This document shows, piece after piece, positions 26,712 to 37,391 of a DNA stretch of 64,000 bases. The notes beneath the pieces were generated by a model. That model saw only the letters and a list, made by a program, of their open reading frames with translations, was not told the DNA's origin and made no database searches. Within the stretch, counting starts at the first letter, position 1. Each line of letters starts with the position of its first letter. This DNA is from Cellvibrio sp. pealriver (GTDB lineage Bacteria; Pseudomonadota; Gammaproteobacteria; Pseudomonadales; Cellvibrionaceae). Both the position numbers and the translations under genes were made by a program. The stretch lies in contig NZ_KQ236688.1 of the NCBI RefSeq assembly GCF_001183545.1, positions 1,641,149 through 1,705,148 on the forward strand, written 5' to 3'.

Positions 26712-27314
26712 ATGTCAGATCTAACACCGCGCCAGGAACAGGTACTTCAGTTAATCCGCCAATATGCAGATGACACGGGATATCCGCCTACACGCGCTGA
26801 AATTGCACGAATTCTTGGATTTAAGTCTGCCAACGCGGCAGAAGAACACATTAAAGCCTTGGCACGTAAAGGGGCGATTGAGATTATCCCGGGCGCTTCA
26901 CGCGGCATTCGGTTACCCGAAGTCCACTCAGGCATTCCCATCATAGGACGCGTCGCTGCTGGGAATCCAATACTTGCTCAAGAGCACATCGAAGATTATT
27001 GCAACATCCCGCAAAGCTTTTTTTCACTCAATGCAGATTATTTGCTTCGTGTGCATGGCATGAGTATGAAGGATGTAGGAATTCTAGATGGAGATCTGCT
27101 TGCTGTGCACCGCACAGATCAAGCTCGTAATGGCCAGATTGTCGTCGCACGAATTGGCGAAGAAGTAACGGTCAAAAGGCTTAAACGTACAAACAATAAA
27201 GCGCTGGTTGAATTGTGGCCGGAAAACCCTGACTTCGATGTCATCCATGTTGATATGCGAGAACAAGAGTTCAGTATTGAAGGTTTAAGTGTAGGAGTAA
27301 TTCGTCGTGACTAA
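26712..27314 (+). CDS. lexA: SOS repressor LexA
   Basis: A 200-residue repressor. The N-terminal winged HTH includes [12 protein letters not shown] and the [21 protein letters not shown] recognition region. The C-terminal S24 autoprotease domain has the Ala83-Gly84 cleavage site in VAAGNP, nucleophile Ser118 in GMSMKD and Lys155 in VTVKRLKR, all one residue off E. coli numbering. When RecA-DNA filaments form, it cleaves itself and SOS genes are released. Ribosome site AGGAG precedes the ATG. It overlaps sulA by eight bases. Confidence 0.97.
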   Translation: MSDLTPRQEQVLQLIRQYADDTGYPPTRAEIARILGFKSANAAEEHIKALARKGAIEIIPGASRGIRLPEVHSGIPIIGRVAAGNPILAQEHIEDYCNIPQSFFSLNADYLLRVHGMSMKDVGILDGDLLAVHRTDQARNGQIVVARIGEEVTVKRLKRTNNKALVELWPENPDFDVIHVDMREQEFSIEGLSVGVIRRD

Positions 27315-27738
27315 TATCGCACACGCTATTGCAGCCCCAGCAAGCGCGACACCACAAGCTAATAGCCAACAGCAACAACCCGCTAGCGGAGTTACTGAAC
27401 TGGTATTGGCAAGTGACTCCCCGGAACAGCTGGCTCTACTCCTACCGATGATTGCTTTTTTAGGTAACGCCTGCAAAGACCGTTGGATTACTTGGGTAGC
27501 TCCGCATAACATCAGCCGCGATCTATTAGAGTCGTACGGTGTCAATACTCGCTATATTCGCGTTATTCACTGTCAGGATCCGCAGACATTACTGTGGATC
27601 ACATGGGAAGCACTTTCGGCTGGCAATAGCCATACCGTTATCTCCAGCCCAGGCAAGCTGAGCGACAAAGAACTTGCCCAATTGGAGGTTGCTGCAACAA
27701 AAGGAAATTGCCGTGGATTGCTTTTGCGCGTGCGTTGA
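27307..27738 (+). CDS. sulA: SOS-induced cell division inhibitor SulA
   Basis: A 143-residue protein, GTG start eight bases inside lexA. After a disordered Ala/Gln-rich N-terminus (about 30 residues) comes a RecA-like SulA domain: [49 protein letters not shown]. It is predicted to bind FtsZ and stop division during DNA damage. The lexA-sulA operon is typical of Pseudomonas relatives, whereas E. coli sulA is unlinked to lexA. Control is through the LexA boxes upstream of lexA. Confidence 0.85.
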   Translation: MTNIAHAIAAPASATPQANSQQQQPASGVTELVLASDSPEQLALLLPMIAFLGNACKDRWITWVAPHNISRDLLESYGVNTRYIRVIHCQDPQTLLWITWEALSAGNSHTVISSPGKLSDKELAQLEVAATKGNCRGLLLRVR

Positions 27739-27871
27739 TACGTGCACAAATAAAACAACAGAAGAACTGTTTGACAGACCAAAAATGATGAAAAATAGAT
27801 AAATCCAGGGAGGGGAAAAACAAATAACGGCTTTGTAACCACTTAACAATTAGACATTAACCGCACAATAC

Positions 27872-28138
27872 CTAATGCAACATCAGCTTTTCAGCCTCAT
27901 CAACGCCTTCCAATAATTCATCCAACATTGCCTCAGCTTGCTGATCAGCAATTTCTCCAGCAGCCTCCATACCAGCCTCAATCATTGCCTTGGCCACCAT
28001 GAATTTCTCTTCTCCGAGGAAGGCTAATGACTCTGCTGAAAAACGAATCGTTACTAGAGGCTCGTTGCTCTCATCATCTGCCCGAGCTAATGCTACATCG
28101 CCGTTAATTAGCTCAATAATTTCATAAAAAGACGACAT
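27872..28138 (-). CDS. Small acidic protein of unknown function
   Basis: An 88-residue, Glu/Asp/Ala-rich protein: IIELINGDVALARADDES and VTIRFSAESLAFLGEEKF form a beta-rich start, followed by a long acidic helix (EAGMEAAGEIADQQAEAMLD). GAGG lies five bases before the ATG. Similar small proteins occur in Pseudomonas genomes without assigned function. It is 61 bases downstream of the PMI-like cupin gene on the same strand and probably shares its transcript. I assign no function. Confidence 0.65.
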   Translation of the reverse strand: MSSFYEIIELINGDVALARADDESNEPLVTIRFSAESLAFLGEEKFMVAKAMIEAGMEAAGEIADQQAEAMLDELLEGVDEAEKLMLH

Positions 28139-28199
28139 TTATACCTCGGAGACCTCTTAAATAGCAGTCGCGTATTCTAACACCCAATCTACCCAAAAC

Positions 28200-29633
28200 C
28201 TATTTTGGATTTCCATCCAAGGGTAGTGCCTGTAACAACAATGATGGCGTGTTAGTGCTTATCCACCAATTATCACCTACAACAGGTAATAAGACTGCCT
28301 GCCCTGCCGTTATCTGCATTGAAGCGTCACCCATGCTGAGTGATACCGACCCATTCAGCACCATCAGCAACGAATAGCGACTTGAATCCAATGGCTGACC
28401 TTCCTTCAAAGTGATTCGCTGCACTTCAAAATCATCAAAACTGGCAATAGATTCAATGCAATTCAGGCCACTGAAGTTCCATAACTGCGATGGTTCTTTT
28501 TGATAACTGTCCAGTGTTGCCAATCGCACCGCTATCTCCGAATCCCAGTGAGACTGAGTCAAGACTTGCTGTGAAAAGCTCAAAATTTTCCGCTCATATA
28601 CGGGAGTTTGAAACTCAACTACCCTGACCCCATGCTGCAATGAATGGGGCATATATCGAGGCACTTTTATCCAGTCGCCAACACTCAAAGGATACGACTC
28701 TATAAATGCGTTCATATATGCACGCAGTTTTTTCTCCTTTTCAATAAGGGCTTCCATTTCAGTATCTTGCGATATTTCTTTAATCCACTTTTTCAACAGC
28801 TCAGGTGGTGCTGGTTGATTGGTATCAAAAGCGACTGCCCGTTTTTTCTGGGCAAAAACGTCATCTAATGCCCTGCGCACCAGCTCATAATCTTTTACCG
28901 CTGCCAGATAAGCATCTTTGAATAAGTCATCGTTATCATAAGAATGGCGTACGGTTTGGTCGAACCCTAACTGAATTCTGCCAATACCCTCGGGCCAAGC
29001 CTGAGGGTCTAGATGCGTCACAACATAGACCTCTTGTTTCTGTTCATGAAGCTCAAGATATAAATCGCCGTAAACCTCATCGGGTAAAGGGTCCAGTACC
29101 TTCAATAGAATGACATCATCACTTTTCTCAGGATCAGCTGATTGAGGAAAAAGTGACAACATCCAAGGCAATGGCAAATTACCACCATCACCGCACACCT
29201 CGGATTGCCCCCTGGCTTCTATACCAGTGAACCACACCTCTCGCCCCCATGGCTTTGGAATTTGGACAGGCTTTAACAACCATGGAGCAGTAAATACCAC
29301 CCAGGCATATTCGTGATTCCGACAAAATTGGCGAAGACTTTCATAATCAGCGGCAAGCGTTTGCAGCTCCTGCTGTAAAATCACAGACGATGGAGCAATA
29401 CTCCCTTCAATACGCACGGAACCTTTTTCATCCACCCGAAGATAAATAATCGCTACCAATGCAATGCGTGGATTACCGGGCAAATAATATTGCTGATGTG
29501 AAAACTCCAAGGCAAAGATGTCAACAACAGATGAGCGACCACCCAACGCATTAGAAGCACTCTGCTTTAGTGTCGCAATGCGCTCTTGTATGAATGACGA
29601 AGGTAAGATTGTTTTATCGGTTAACAGAATCAA
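28200..29633 (-). CDS. Phosphomannose-isomerase-like cupin protein
   Basis: A 477-residue protein resembling type I mannose-6-phosphate isomerases in layout. KPWGREVWFTGIEARGQSEV recalls the PWGG/E start of PMI. A helical insert (DTEMEALIEKEKKLRAYMNA) follows, then a cupin strand pair with VPRYMPHSLQHGVRVVEFQT. A second cupin (SLLMVLNGSVSLSMGDAS, then AGQAVLLPVVGDNWW) ends it. The canonical zinc-site HPQ motif was not found, so isomerase activity is doubtful. The first 110 residues are extra compared with PMI. No ATG lies near the start, so I use TTG at 29633, the only plausible codon before an upstream stop. It could be a sugar-binding or regulatory homolog. Confidence 0.65.
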   Translation of the reverse strand: MILLTDKTILPSSFIQERIATLKQSASNALGGRSSVVDIFALEFSHQQYYLPGNPRIALVAIIYLRVDEKGSVRIEGSIAPSSVILQQELQTLAADYESLRQFCRNHEYAWVVFTAPWLLKPVQIPKPWGREVWFTGIEARGQSEVCGDGGNLPLPWMLSLFPQSADPEKSDDVILLKVLDPLPDEVYGDLYLELHEQKQEVYVVTHLDPQAWPEGIGRIQLGFDQTVRHSYDNDDLFKDAYLAAVKDYELVRRALDDVFAQKKRAVAFDTNQPAPPELLKKWIKEISQDTEMEALIEKEKKLRAYMNAFIESYPLSVGDWIKVPRYMPHSLQHGVRVVEFQTPVYERKILSFSQQVLTQSHWDSEIAVRLATLDSYQKEPSQLWNFSGLNCIESIASFDDFEVQRITLKEGQPLDSSRYSLLMVLNGSVSLSMGDASMQITAGQAVLLPVVGDNWWISTNTPSLLLQALPLDGNPK

Positions 29634-29796
29634 ACAAATTATCCAACAATAGGGAAATAAACAGTTTACCAGACGCTGGTAAATGATTTGAGAGTGATAG
29701 GTTTATTGTATTTTTAAAATGCCTGAACAATAAAATAAGGTAAAAACAAAAAAGGCCAGCAACAGCTGACCTTTAGCATCAAATGGAGCCAATGAA

Positions 29797-30987
<1,191 letters not shown>

Positions 30988-33135
30988 TTAGCCGTAAAAT
31001 TTTTGGTTGTTGGCGGCTTTTGCTTTCAAGCTATCGGGAGCTTGGTAGAGCGCGCCCAGCGCGGCAAATTTTGCGGCCATGTCACAAAACGCCTGTGCAC
31101 CAATAGAATCAATCCAGCGGAAAACACCACCACGGAATGGAGGGAAGCCCGTACCATAAACCAATGCCATATCCGCTTCAGCAGCTGTCTCGACAATCCC
31201 CTCATCAAGACAGCGCGTTAATTCAGTTGCCATCGGAATCATCATGCGCGCGACAATATCTTCATCGGTAATGTCTACTGTCCCCTGAATGGTAGGCTTG
31301 AGGATCTCAGCCACTTCTGCAGCGGGAACCTTGGCAGGTTTGCCTTTTTTGTCTAACTCGTAGTTATAAAAACCTTTTTCGTTTTTCTGGCCTAAACGGC
31401 CTGCAGCAAACAGCGCATCAGTACAGGATGTAAAATCACGTTGCATGCGGTCTGGGAAACCATTCGCCATTACTTTTTCAGCGTGCACTGCAGTATCTAT
31501 CCCTACAACGTCAAGTAAATATGCCGGCCCCATCGGCCAACCCCATGTTTCCATAATTTTATCGATTCGATGATAGTCAACGCCATCGCGAAGCAGCATC
31601 GCAAAACCAGCCAAGTAAGGAAACAGTACGCGGTTTACCAAAAATCCGGGGCAATCTTTTACGACAATCGGTTTTTTACCCATCGCATTTGCATAAGCCA
31701 CTGTGCGAGCAACCGCGTTGTCAGATGTTTTTTTGCCGCGAATCACTTCAACCAAAGGCATCATGTGAACAGGATTAAAGAAATGCATGCCACAGAAATT
31801 TTCAGGGCGCGCTAAATCCTCAGCTAAATAACTGATTGAAATAGTCGAGGTATTTGACGCAATAATTGTGTCACTGCTGACCTTGGTTTCTACTTCAGCC
31901 AAGACCGATTTTTTCACCTTTGGATTTTCAACAACTGCTTCGACAACAATATCGATATGATCAAAACCATCATACGTCAACGCAGGCTCAATGCGATTAA
32001 GCACATTACCCATTTCCACTGCTGTCAGCTTTTTGCGCTCAACACGTTTACTTAATAATTTATTGGCTTCAGACAAGCCCAAATCAATTCCCGCTTGAGC
32101 AATATCTTTCATTTTAATCGGCACGCCTTTGAGTGCAGATTGATACGCAATCCCACCACCCATAATTCCCGCACCCAACACTGCAGCACGCGCGATTTTT
32201 TTATCTGCTTTTTTCTCCCAGCTTTTAGCTTTTTTACCCAACATTTGCTCGTTGACAAAAATTCCCACCAACGATTGGGCAACTGGCGTTTGCGCCATTT
32301 TGGCAAACCCTTCTGCTTCAATTTGCAGCGCTTCATCGCGGCCTTTATCGGCCGCTTTTTGCATAGATTTTATTGCTGTCACCGGCGCCGGATAATTACG
32401 CCCTGCTTGCGCCCCCACAAAGGCCTTCGATGTTTCAAAAGCCATCATGGACTCAATAAAATTTAATTTAAGCGGCGCTTTTTTCTGTGTGCGACGAGAC
32501 TGATAATCAAATTTACCGTCAATACATTGCTGCAAACAATTCAGTGCAGCATCCCGCAGTTTGGCTGGCTCCACAACCGCATCAACCACCCGAGCAATCA
32601 GCGCAGTTTCAGCATCGTTTTCTTTACCTGCAGCAATCCACTCAACAGCTGTGTCCAATCCTGCTAAGCGCGGCAAACGTACAGTGCCGCCCCAACCCGG
32701 AATAATCCCCAATTTGGTTTCGGGCAAACCAACTTTGGCAGCAGTACTCGCGATGCGATAATCGCACGACAAACAAAACTCCAATCCGCCGCCCAGCGCA
32801 AAACCATTAATTGCAACGACAGTTGGAAAGGGCAAATCTTCCAACCGGCAAAAGTTACGGTTGTTCGTCGCAAGATGGCCGGTAATTTGATCAGGACCCG
32901 CCGCAAACACAGCGCCGAATTCCATAATATCGGCACCCACGATAAAAACGTCTTTGGCGCTACTGATGAGCAACCCCTTGATGTTTTTCGCGCTCTCCAG
33001 TAAATCCAGTACTTGTTGTAGCTCAGACACCACAAGCAAACTGAATTTATTGACTGATTCGCCTTGTAAATCGAAGGTAAGTTCGGCGATGCCATCAGGC
33101 AACAGCGACACTTTTAGGGCTTGTCCTTGGAACAT
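30988..33135 (-). CDS. fadB: Fatty acid oxidation complex alpha subunit FadB
   Basis: A 715-residue multifunctional enzyme: an N-terminal enoyl-CoA hydratase/isomerase domain with catalytic Glu119 ([11 protein letters not shown]) and Glu139 (LPETKLGI), then an NAD-binding 3-hydroxyacyl-CoA dehydrogenase domain ([13 protein letters not shown]) with the active-site His in [13 protein letters not shown]. The tail NNQKFYG matches the Pseudomonas-type ending. An open frame runs 29 codons upstream, but the ATG at 33135 begins the homology and gives the family length. It forms a complex with FadA, encoded next. Confidence 0.97.
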   Translation of the reverse strand: MFQGQALKVSLLPDGIAELTFDLQGESVNKFSLLVVSELQQVLDLLESAKNIKGLLISSAKDVFIVGADIMEFGAVFAAGPDQITGHLATNNRNFCRLEDLPFPTVVAINGFALGGGLEFCLSCDYRIASTAAKVGLPETKLGIIPGWGGTVRLPRLAGLDTAVEWIAAGKENDAETALIARVVDAVVEPAKLRDAALNCLQQCIDGKFDYQSRRTQKKAPLKLNFIESMMAFETSKAFVGAQAGRNYPAPVTAIKSMQKAADKGRDEALQIEAEGFAKMAQTPVAQSLVGIFVNEQMLGKKAKSWEKKADKKIARAAVLGAGIMGGGIAYQSALKGVPIKMKDIAQAGIDLGLSEANKLLSKRVERKKLTAVEMGNVLNRIEPALTYDGFDHIDIVVEAVVENPKVKKSVLAEVETKVSSDTIIASNTSTISISYLAEDLARPENFCGMHFFNPVHMMPLVEVIRGKKTSDNAVARTVAYANAMGKKPIVVKDCPGFLVNRVLFPYLAGFAMLLRDGVDYHRIDKIMETWGWPMGPAYLLDVVGIDTAVHAEKVMANGFPDRMQRDFTSCTDALFAAGRLGQKNEKGFYNYELDKKGKPAKVPAAEVAEILKPTIQGTVDITDEDIVARMMIPMATELTRCLDEGIVETAAEADMALVYGTGFPPFRGGVFRWIDSIGAQAFCDMAAKFAALGALYQAPDSLKAKAANNQKFYG

Positions 33136-33257
33136 AATTAATCTCTCTTTCTGATTGAACGAGGAGGAAAATCTGGTTTTGAGTGTAGCAGGCTGGTGCA
33201 GACTTGCCTTATGAGAGTGCAAGCAGCTGGGGGATAACGCACAAAAATCCCTAAAAA

Positions 33258-33803
33258 TCAGGCTTTATGTGCAAAAAGCGAACAAAGGAATAATCGCGCA
33301 GGATGAACAGAGAAATTTGCGAGGCGATAGCACTGGTGCGCAGGAATATAGAAGTTATCCCCTGCTTTTAGTCGATGCTCCGCTTCCAGGGTAATTAACA
33401 GTATTTCCCCTTGAATGAGAACACCCGACACATCTACTGACATAACGTGGAAAGGAGTGACTTGCTCAGCAGATAACTCCTGAATGCGCGCGTCCAATTG
33501 ATGCGCGGACGCGTGGGATATCTTCTGGGCAGGGTTTACGGAGGGAAGACTAAAAGCAAAAAAATCGGTCAGGCTGATCGGGAGCGCCGCAAGTATACGA
33601 CCAAGGGATTGAACACTCGGACTTACCTGCCCTTGCTCAATAATCGAAATGCTACTATTAGTCAGACCTGCGCGCTTGGCAAGCTCACGTTGGGAATATC
33701 CACAAGCTTCCCGCAGCAACTTCAAGCGGATGCCCACTTCGCCAAATGCAACATCAAACGCACTTGTAGACACTGACTCATTTATCTCTGAGTGAACGGT
33801 CAT
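33258..33803 (-). CDS. XRE-family regulator with C-terminal cupin
   Basis: A 181-residue regulator. The N-terminal HTH (about residues 20-75) contains [20 protein letters not shown] and [21 protein letters not shown] cupin domain follows, with [20 protein letters not shown]. This layout is that of PuuR/SutR-type repressors, where the cupin senses a small metabolite. The frame starts seven codons upstream at 33824, but GGAG lies seven bases before the ATG at 33803. It is upstream of fadBA, but the 122-base gap suggests a separate promoter. The ligand and targets are unknown. Confidence 0.85.
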   Translation of the reverse strand: MTVHSEINESVSTSAFDVAFGEVGIRLKLLREACGYSQRELAKRAGLTNSSISIIEQGQVSPSVQSLGRILAALPISLTDFFAFSLPSVNPAQKISHASAHQLDARIQELSAEQVTPFHVMSVDVSGVLIQGEILLITLEAEHRLKAGDNFYIPAHQCYRLANFSVHPARLFLCSLFAHKA

Positions 33804-33894
33804 ATCAAGGCTCCACCTGTGCAAAGCAGATCATGAAGAATAAAGGAAGCAGGAATAATTGCTGCACCGAGCTATGCCCGGTGCTAAATGAAGC

Positions 33895-34257
33895 CTATTT
33901 TTTGGATGCCAGAAGCTGCTCGCGCTCAAGCGTTGGCAGATTATCAACGATCAGCTGATATGAGTGGTCAATCATGCGTTGGATTTGTTCTGTAGGAACA
34001 GATCCGTCGAGAATGATGGTATTCCAATGCTTTTTGTTCATCTGAAAACCTGGACGAACGGCAGGGTACTGCTCACGTAATTGGAGTGCCAAATCAGGGT
34101 CGCATTTCAGGCTTACCCGCGGAACACCACCCTCGGCAGTCAGAGTGGCAAACATTTTATGGCAAACTTTATACACCGCCATATCAGGGCCAGAGGGAAA
34201 CATCTCTTTGGCTTGGTGCTTGGTTAATAAATACTTTTGTGCAGAAAGGAAATCCAT
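33895..34257 (-). CDS. MmcQ/YjbR family protein
   Basis: A 120-residue protein with the YjbR (CyaY-like fold) signatures: FPSGPDMAVYKVCHKMFA, VSLKCDPDLALQLREQYP, VRPGFQMNKKHWNTIIL and the C-terminal IDHSYQLIVDNLP. The E. coli YjbR fold suggests DNA or small-ligand binding, but no function is established. It lies 91 bases upstream of the XRE-cupin gene on the same strand. Confidence 0.88.
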   Translation of the reverse strand: MDFLSAQKYLLTKHQAKEMFPSGPDMAVYKVCHKMFATLTAEGGVPRVSLKCDPDLALQLREQYPAVRPGFQMNKKHWNTIILDGSVPTEQIQRMIDHSYQLIVDNLPTLEREQLLASKK

Positions 34258-34518
34258 GTTTTAGTCCTTTATCGAACAACTCAGGTCGATTAAAAAGCTA
34301 TAAATTAGGTTAAGGTTAAGCATAAATTGATACATCACTATGCTGCCGCCCTACTGAAATGGCCGCAGCATTTTTGCCGTCTCCCCACGTACAAACTGCC
34401 CTGATATTGTCTTTACAGAGCCCGCTCCTTCCGCTAGCGCCTATTTTGCATCAGCTCACAGAGAAACGATAGCAAGAATGGCACTTAATTCATCATATAT
34501 GTCATGGCAGGTGATTTT

Positions 34519-34668
34519 ATGGTCGATACGACCAGTTGTCACTCCCTTATACGTAGAATTACTCAGGCAAAAGCGTTATGGGCTCTATTGATATTCTTTA
34601 TGGAACAGCTTTGGGAGATATTCAAGCCAAAAACCTTACCAAAGCCTAGCATATTAATAACGAGGTAA
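34519..34668 (+). CDS. Candidate 49-residue small ORF in a 457-base gap
   Basis: In the 34258-34714 gap, the only notable item is a short frame starting at ATG 34519, with CAGGTG about five bases upstream, ending at TAA 34666-34668. It encodes a hydrophobic stretch (ALWALLIFFMEQLW) flanked by basic residues, compatible with a single-span membrane peptide. No family is recognised and overlapping short frames exist, so this may be chance. The rest of the gap shows no gene, and maeA is transcribed away from it, converging from the right. Confidence 0.15.
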   Translation: MVDTTSCHSLIRRITQAKALWALLIFFMEQLWEIFKPKTLPKPSILITR

Positions 34669-34714
34669 AAATTGCACGCTCTTACAGCATGTTGGGTTTA
34701 CCTCACAGCTTGCG

Positions 34715-36406
34715 TTAAAACGAAGTACGACGATACTCGCGGTATTCTGGCTGCCAGAAATGCTGTTCAATCTTTCCATCGATCATTTCCAAAGGAATAG
34801 GCAAAGCCACACCGTCATCGATAGCTTGAAGAACTACGGCCTTGGCGATCACTTTACTGACATCACGGATGGTATCCAGCGCTGGCAAAAGCGCCCCCTT
34901 CCCTGTTTGAGCCAATGGCGAAGCATCTGCCAGTGCCTTACTGGCTGCTATCATCATGTTGTCAGTAATACGCGTCGCTTTTGCAGTGATAACACCGAGA
35001 CCAACACCAGGAAAAATATAACTGTTGTTGCACTGCGCGATCTCGTACACCTGATCGCCCATATCGACTGGAGGGAACGGACTTCCCGTTGCCACCATCG
35101 CCTTACCCGCCGTCCAGCGCAACAAGTCAACAGGCTGGGCTTCAGCCTGAGATGTAGGATTGGAAAGCGGCAATATCAGTGGCCGCTCACAATGCATACT
35201 CATTTCTTCTACGATCATTTTGGTAAATAAACCAGCCTGGCCGGAAACACCGATCAAGATACTGGGTTTAACATTCGCAACCACATCATATAAGCCAATC
35301 ACATCGTCTTTGTTTTTTAGCTTCCAATCTTTCGTAAGATTATCAGGCGTACAAAATGGAATTTGAAAGTCATACAAACCTGACGAGCTTGAGCGCAACA
35401 AACCATCTTTACTGATTAAAAATATTTTCGATCGTGCTTCTTGCTCATTGGCACCTTCACGCATCATTTGCTTCACAATTTGATCTGCGATGCCACAACC
35501 TGCCGACCCCGCCCCCGCAAATACAATACGCTGATCGATTAGACGCTCGCCTTTGGCTTTGCATGCAGCCATCAAGGTTCCAACTGCAACCGCAGCAGTT
35601 CCTTGAATATCATCATTAAAACAGCACAACTGATCGCGATAGCGATTCAATAACGGCGTTGCATGTTCTTGTGCAAAATCTTCAAATTGCAACAACACAT
35701 TAGGCCAACGCATTTTTATTGCCTGAATAAACTCATCGACAAACTGATAATAATCATCGCCGCTAATGCGCGGATGTCTCCATCCCATATACATTGGGTC
35801 ATCAAGCAACGCCTGATTATTTGTACCCACATCCAAAGTGACGGGCAAAGTGTAAGCGGGACTTATTCCACCGCAAGCGGTATAAAGCGCAAGTTTACCG
35901 ATGGGAATTCCCATGCCACCAATTCCCTGATCGCCCAACCCCAAGATACGTTCGCCATCTGTCACAACGATAACTTTTACATTTTGCTTGGTAGCATTTT
36001 GTAGCATGTCGTCAATGCGATCGCGGTCAGGGTAAGAAATAAATAGACCTCGTTTGCGCCGATAAATTTTTGAAAACTGCTGGCAAGCCAAACCCACTGT
36101 CGGCGTATAAATTAACGGCATAATTTCTGTGAGATGGTCAGTCACCAAACGAAAATATACAGTTTCATTCGTATCCTGAATATTGCGCAAATAGATATGC
36201 TTATCTATCTCAGATTCGAACGAGCGGAGCTGCTGATAAACGCGAGCTTCCTGCTCCTCAATAGTTTCAATGTTATAAGGCAACAAGCCTTCAAGATTAA
36301 ACTGCTGCCGTTCACGTAGCGTGAATGCACTCCCCTTGTTCAACAAAGGAGCTTCCAACAACGCCGGGCCAGCAAAAGGGATATAAATGGGACGTTTTTT
36401 CGACAT
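34715..36406 (-). CDS. maeA: NAD-dependent malic enzyme
   Basis: Oxidatively decarboxylates malate to pyruvate with NAD. The 563-residue protein follows the long (E. coli MaeA-like) type along its whole length: [20 protein letters not shown] at the start, [19 protein letters not shown], the catalytic region [20 protein letters not shown], the metal-binding [12 protein letters not shown]-site [13 protein letters not shown], and the closing [16 protein letters not shown] and ATG codons lie two to three codons upstream; the ATG at 36406 opens the conserved KKRPIYIP. It stands alone. Confidence 0.95.
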   Translation of the reverse strand: MSKKRPIYIPFAGPALLEAPLLNKGSAFTLRERQQFNLEGLLPYNIETIEEQEARVYQQLRSFESEIDKHIYLRNIQDTNETVYFRLVTDHLTEIMPLIYTPTVGLACQQFSKIYRRKRGLFISYPDRDRIDDMLQNATKQNVKVIVVTDGERILGLGDQGIGGMGIPIGKLALYTACGGISPAYTLPVTLDVGTNNQALLDDPMYMGWRHPRISGDDYYQFVDEFIQAIKMRWPNVLLQFEDFAQEHATPLLNRYRDQLCCFNDDIQGTAAVAVGTLMAACKAKGERLIDQRIVFAGAGSAGCGIADQIVKQMMREGANEQEARSKIFLISKDGLLRSSSSGLYDFQIPFCTPDNLTKDWKLKNKDDVIGLYDVVANVKPSILIGVSGQAGLFTKMIVEEMSMHCERPLILPLSNPTSQAEAQPVDLLRWTAGKAMVATGSPFPPVDMGDQVYEIAQCNNSYIFPGVGLGVITAKATRITDNMMIAASKALADASPLAQTGKGALLPALDTIRDVSKVIAKAVVLQAIDDGVALPIPLEMIDGKIEQHFWQPEYREYRRTSF

Positions 36407-36542
36407 GATCATCACAGCAGAAATAGCCTATATGAAGTAACCATAGCGCAATTAACCAGTAACGACCAGCCAATTATTCTTTTTACCCAACAAAATGTAA
36501 AATAGGATTTAACCTTACTGTTATCCTTGTCGAGCTCTTATC

Positions 36543-36899
36543 ATGACCATTCATACATTTATTGAAAAACTTAATACAACACCTGAATTGATTCAGTTTT
36601 CTGACACAATGGCGGTCATTGAAAGCCATTACGACTTCACACCAACAGCATTCAAAAATGGCCAACTGACGAATGAAGCGGGTCAAAACTCAGGCTCATG
36701 CAAACTATTTTCATTTGCGCAATTGCACAACTTATCAGTTGCCCAAACACTGGCTTGCTTTGGGGATTATTATCGTATCGATGTACTGCAGCATCCTGAC
36801 GCAAAAGACCACCAAAACATCCGCAACTTTATGCAATACGGATGGGAAGGTATTGTATTTGATGCTCCTGCGCTTCATTTAAAAAACGCTAACATTTAA
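36543..36899 (+). CDS. HopJ type III effector family protein
   Basis: A 118-residue protein of the HopJ family (PF08888 as I recall it). Characteristic parts are VIESHYDFTPTAFKNG, NEAGQNSGSCKLFSFAQLH, TLACFGDYYR, and NIRNFMQYGWEGI. Despite the effector name, these proteins are widespread in non-pathogenic gammaproteobacteria without type III secretion, and no such system is nearby. A housekeeping role is likely. It is followed nine bases later by a yjbQ-type gene, so they are co-transcribed. Confidence 0.85.
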   Translation: MTIHTFIEKLNTTPELIQFSDTMAVIESHYDFTPTAFKNGQLTNEAGQNSGSCKLFSFAQLHNLSVAQTLACFGDYYRIDVLQHPDAKDHQNIRNFMQYGWEGIVFDAPALHLKNANI

Positions 36900-36907
36900 G
36901 TGACAAC

Positions 36908-37333
36908 ATGTGGCTACGAAAAGAGTTTCACCTGAAAGCGCGCACGCGAGGATTTCATTTAATAACAGATGAAATCCTCGCTAATATTCCAGAATTAACC
37001 ACTTACAAAATTGGTTTGCTGAATGTCTTTATCAAACATACATCTGCATCACTGACAATTAACGAAAATGCAGACCCTACCGTACGGAAAGACTTTGAAA
37101 GTTTTTTCAATGAACATGTCCCTGAAGATATGCCCTACTACTTGCATAATGACGAAGGAAGCGATGATCTTCCTGCACATCTGAAAACCAGCATTTTGGG
37201 CTGCAATTTAACTATTCCAGTCCATCAGGGACATTTGGATATAGGAATCTGGCAGGGAATATATTTGTGTGAGCACCGCAATCAAGGTGGAAGCCGCAGT
37301 ATAGTATTAACACTGCAGGGCGAAGTTTTTTAA
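36908..37333 (+). CDS. YjbQ/UPF0047 family protein (secondary thiamine-phosphate synthase type)
   Basis: A 141-residue protein of the small beta-fold YjbQ family. Signatures are GFHLITDEI, LNVFIKHTSASLTINENADP, DDLPAHLKTSILG, and the C-terminal LGIWQG-like segment IGIWQGIYLCEHRNQGG. YjbQ homologs showed weak thiamine-phosphate synthase activity in complementation, but their true role is unsettled. The conserved His residues (KHTSAS, PAHLK) are present. A symmetric terminator follows. Confidence 0.88.
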   Translation: MWLRKEFHLKARTRGFHLITDEILANIPELTTYKIGLLNVFIKHTSASLTINENADPTVRKDFESFFNEHVPEDMPYYLHNDEGSDDLPAHLKTSILGCNLTIPVHQGHLDIGIWQGIYLCEHRNQGGSRSIVLTLQGEVF

Positions 37334-37342
37334 CACCATAAA

Positions 37343-37375
37343 AAAACCGTCGTTGATTTTATCAACGACGGTTTT
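37343..37375. terminator. Bidirectional terminator between yjbQ-type gene and ffh
   Basis: A perfect 15-bp inverted repeat (AAAACCGTCGTTGAT / ATCAACGACGGTTTT) with a three-base loop, flanked by A and T runs. It serves the convergent plus- and minus-strand genes. Confidence 0.92.
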
Positions 37376-37391
37376 AATATTCTCAATCAAA

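Noticed and set aside
36543..36899. Pathogenicity island marked by a type III effector
   Set aside because: The HopJ family is common in free-living bacteria, and no secretion or mobility genes are present.
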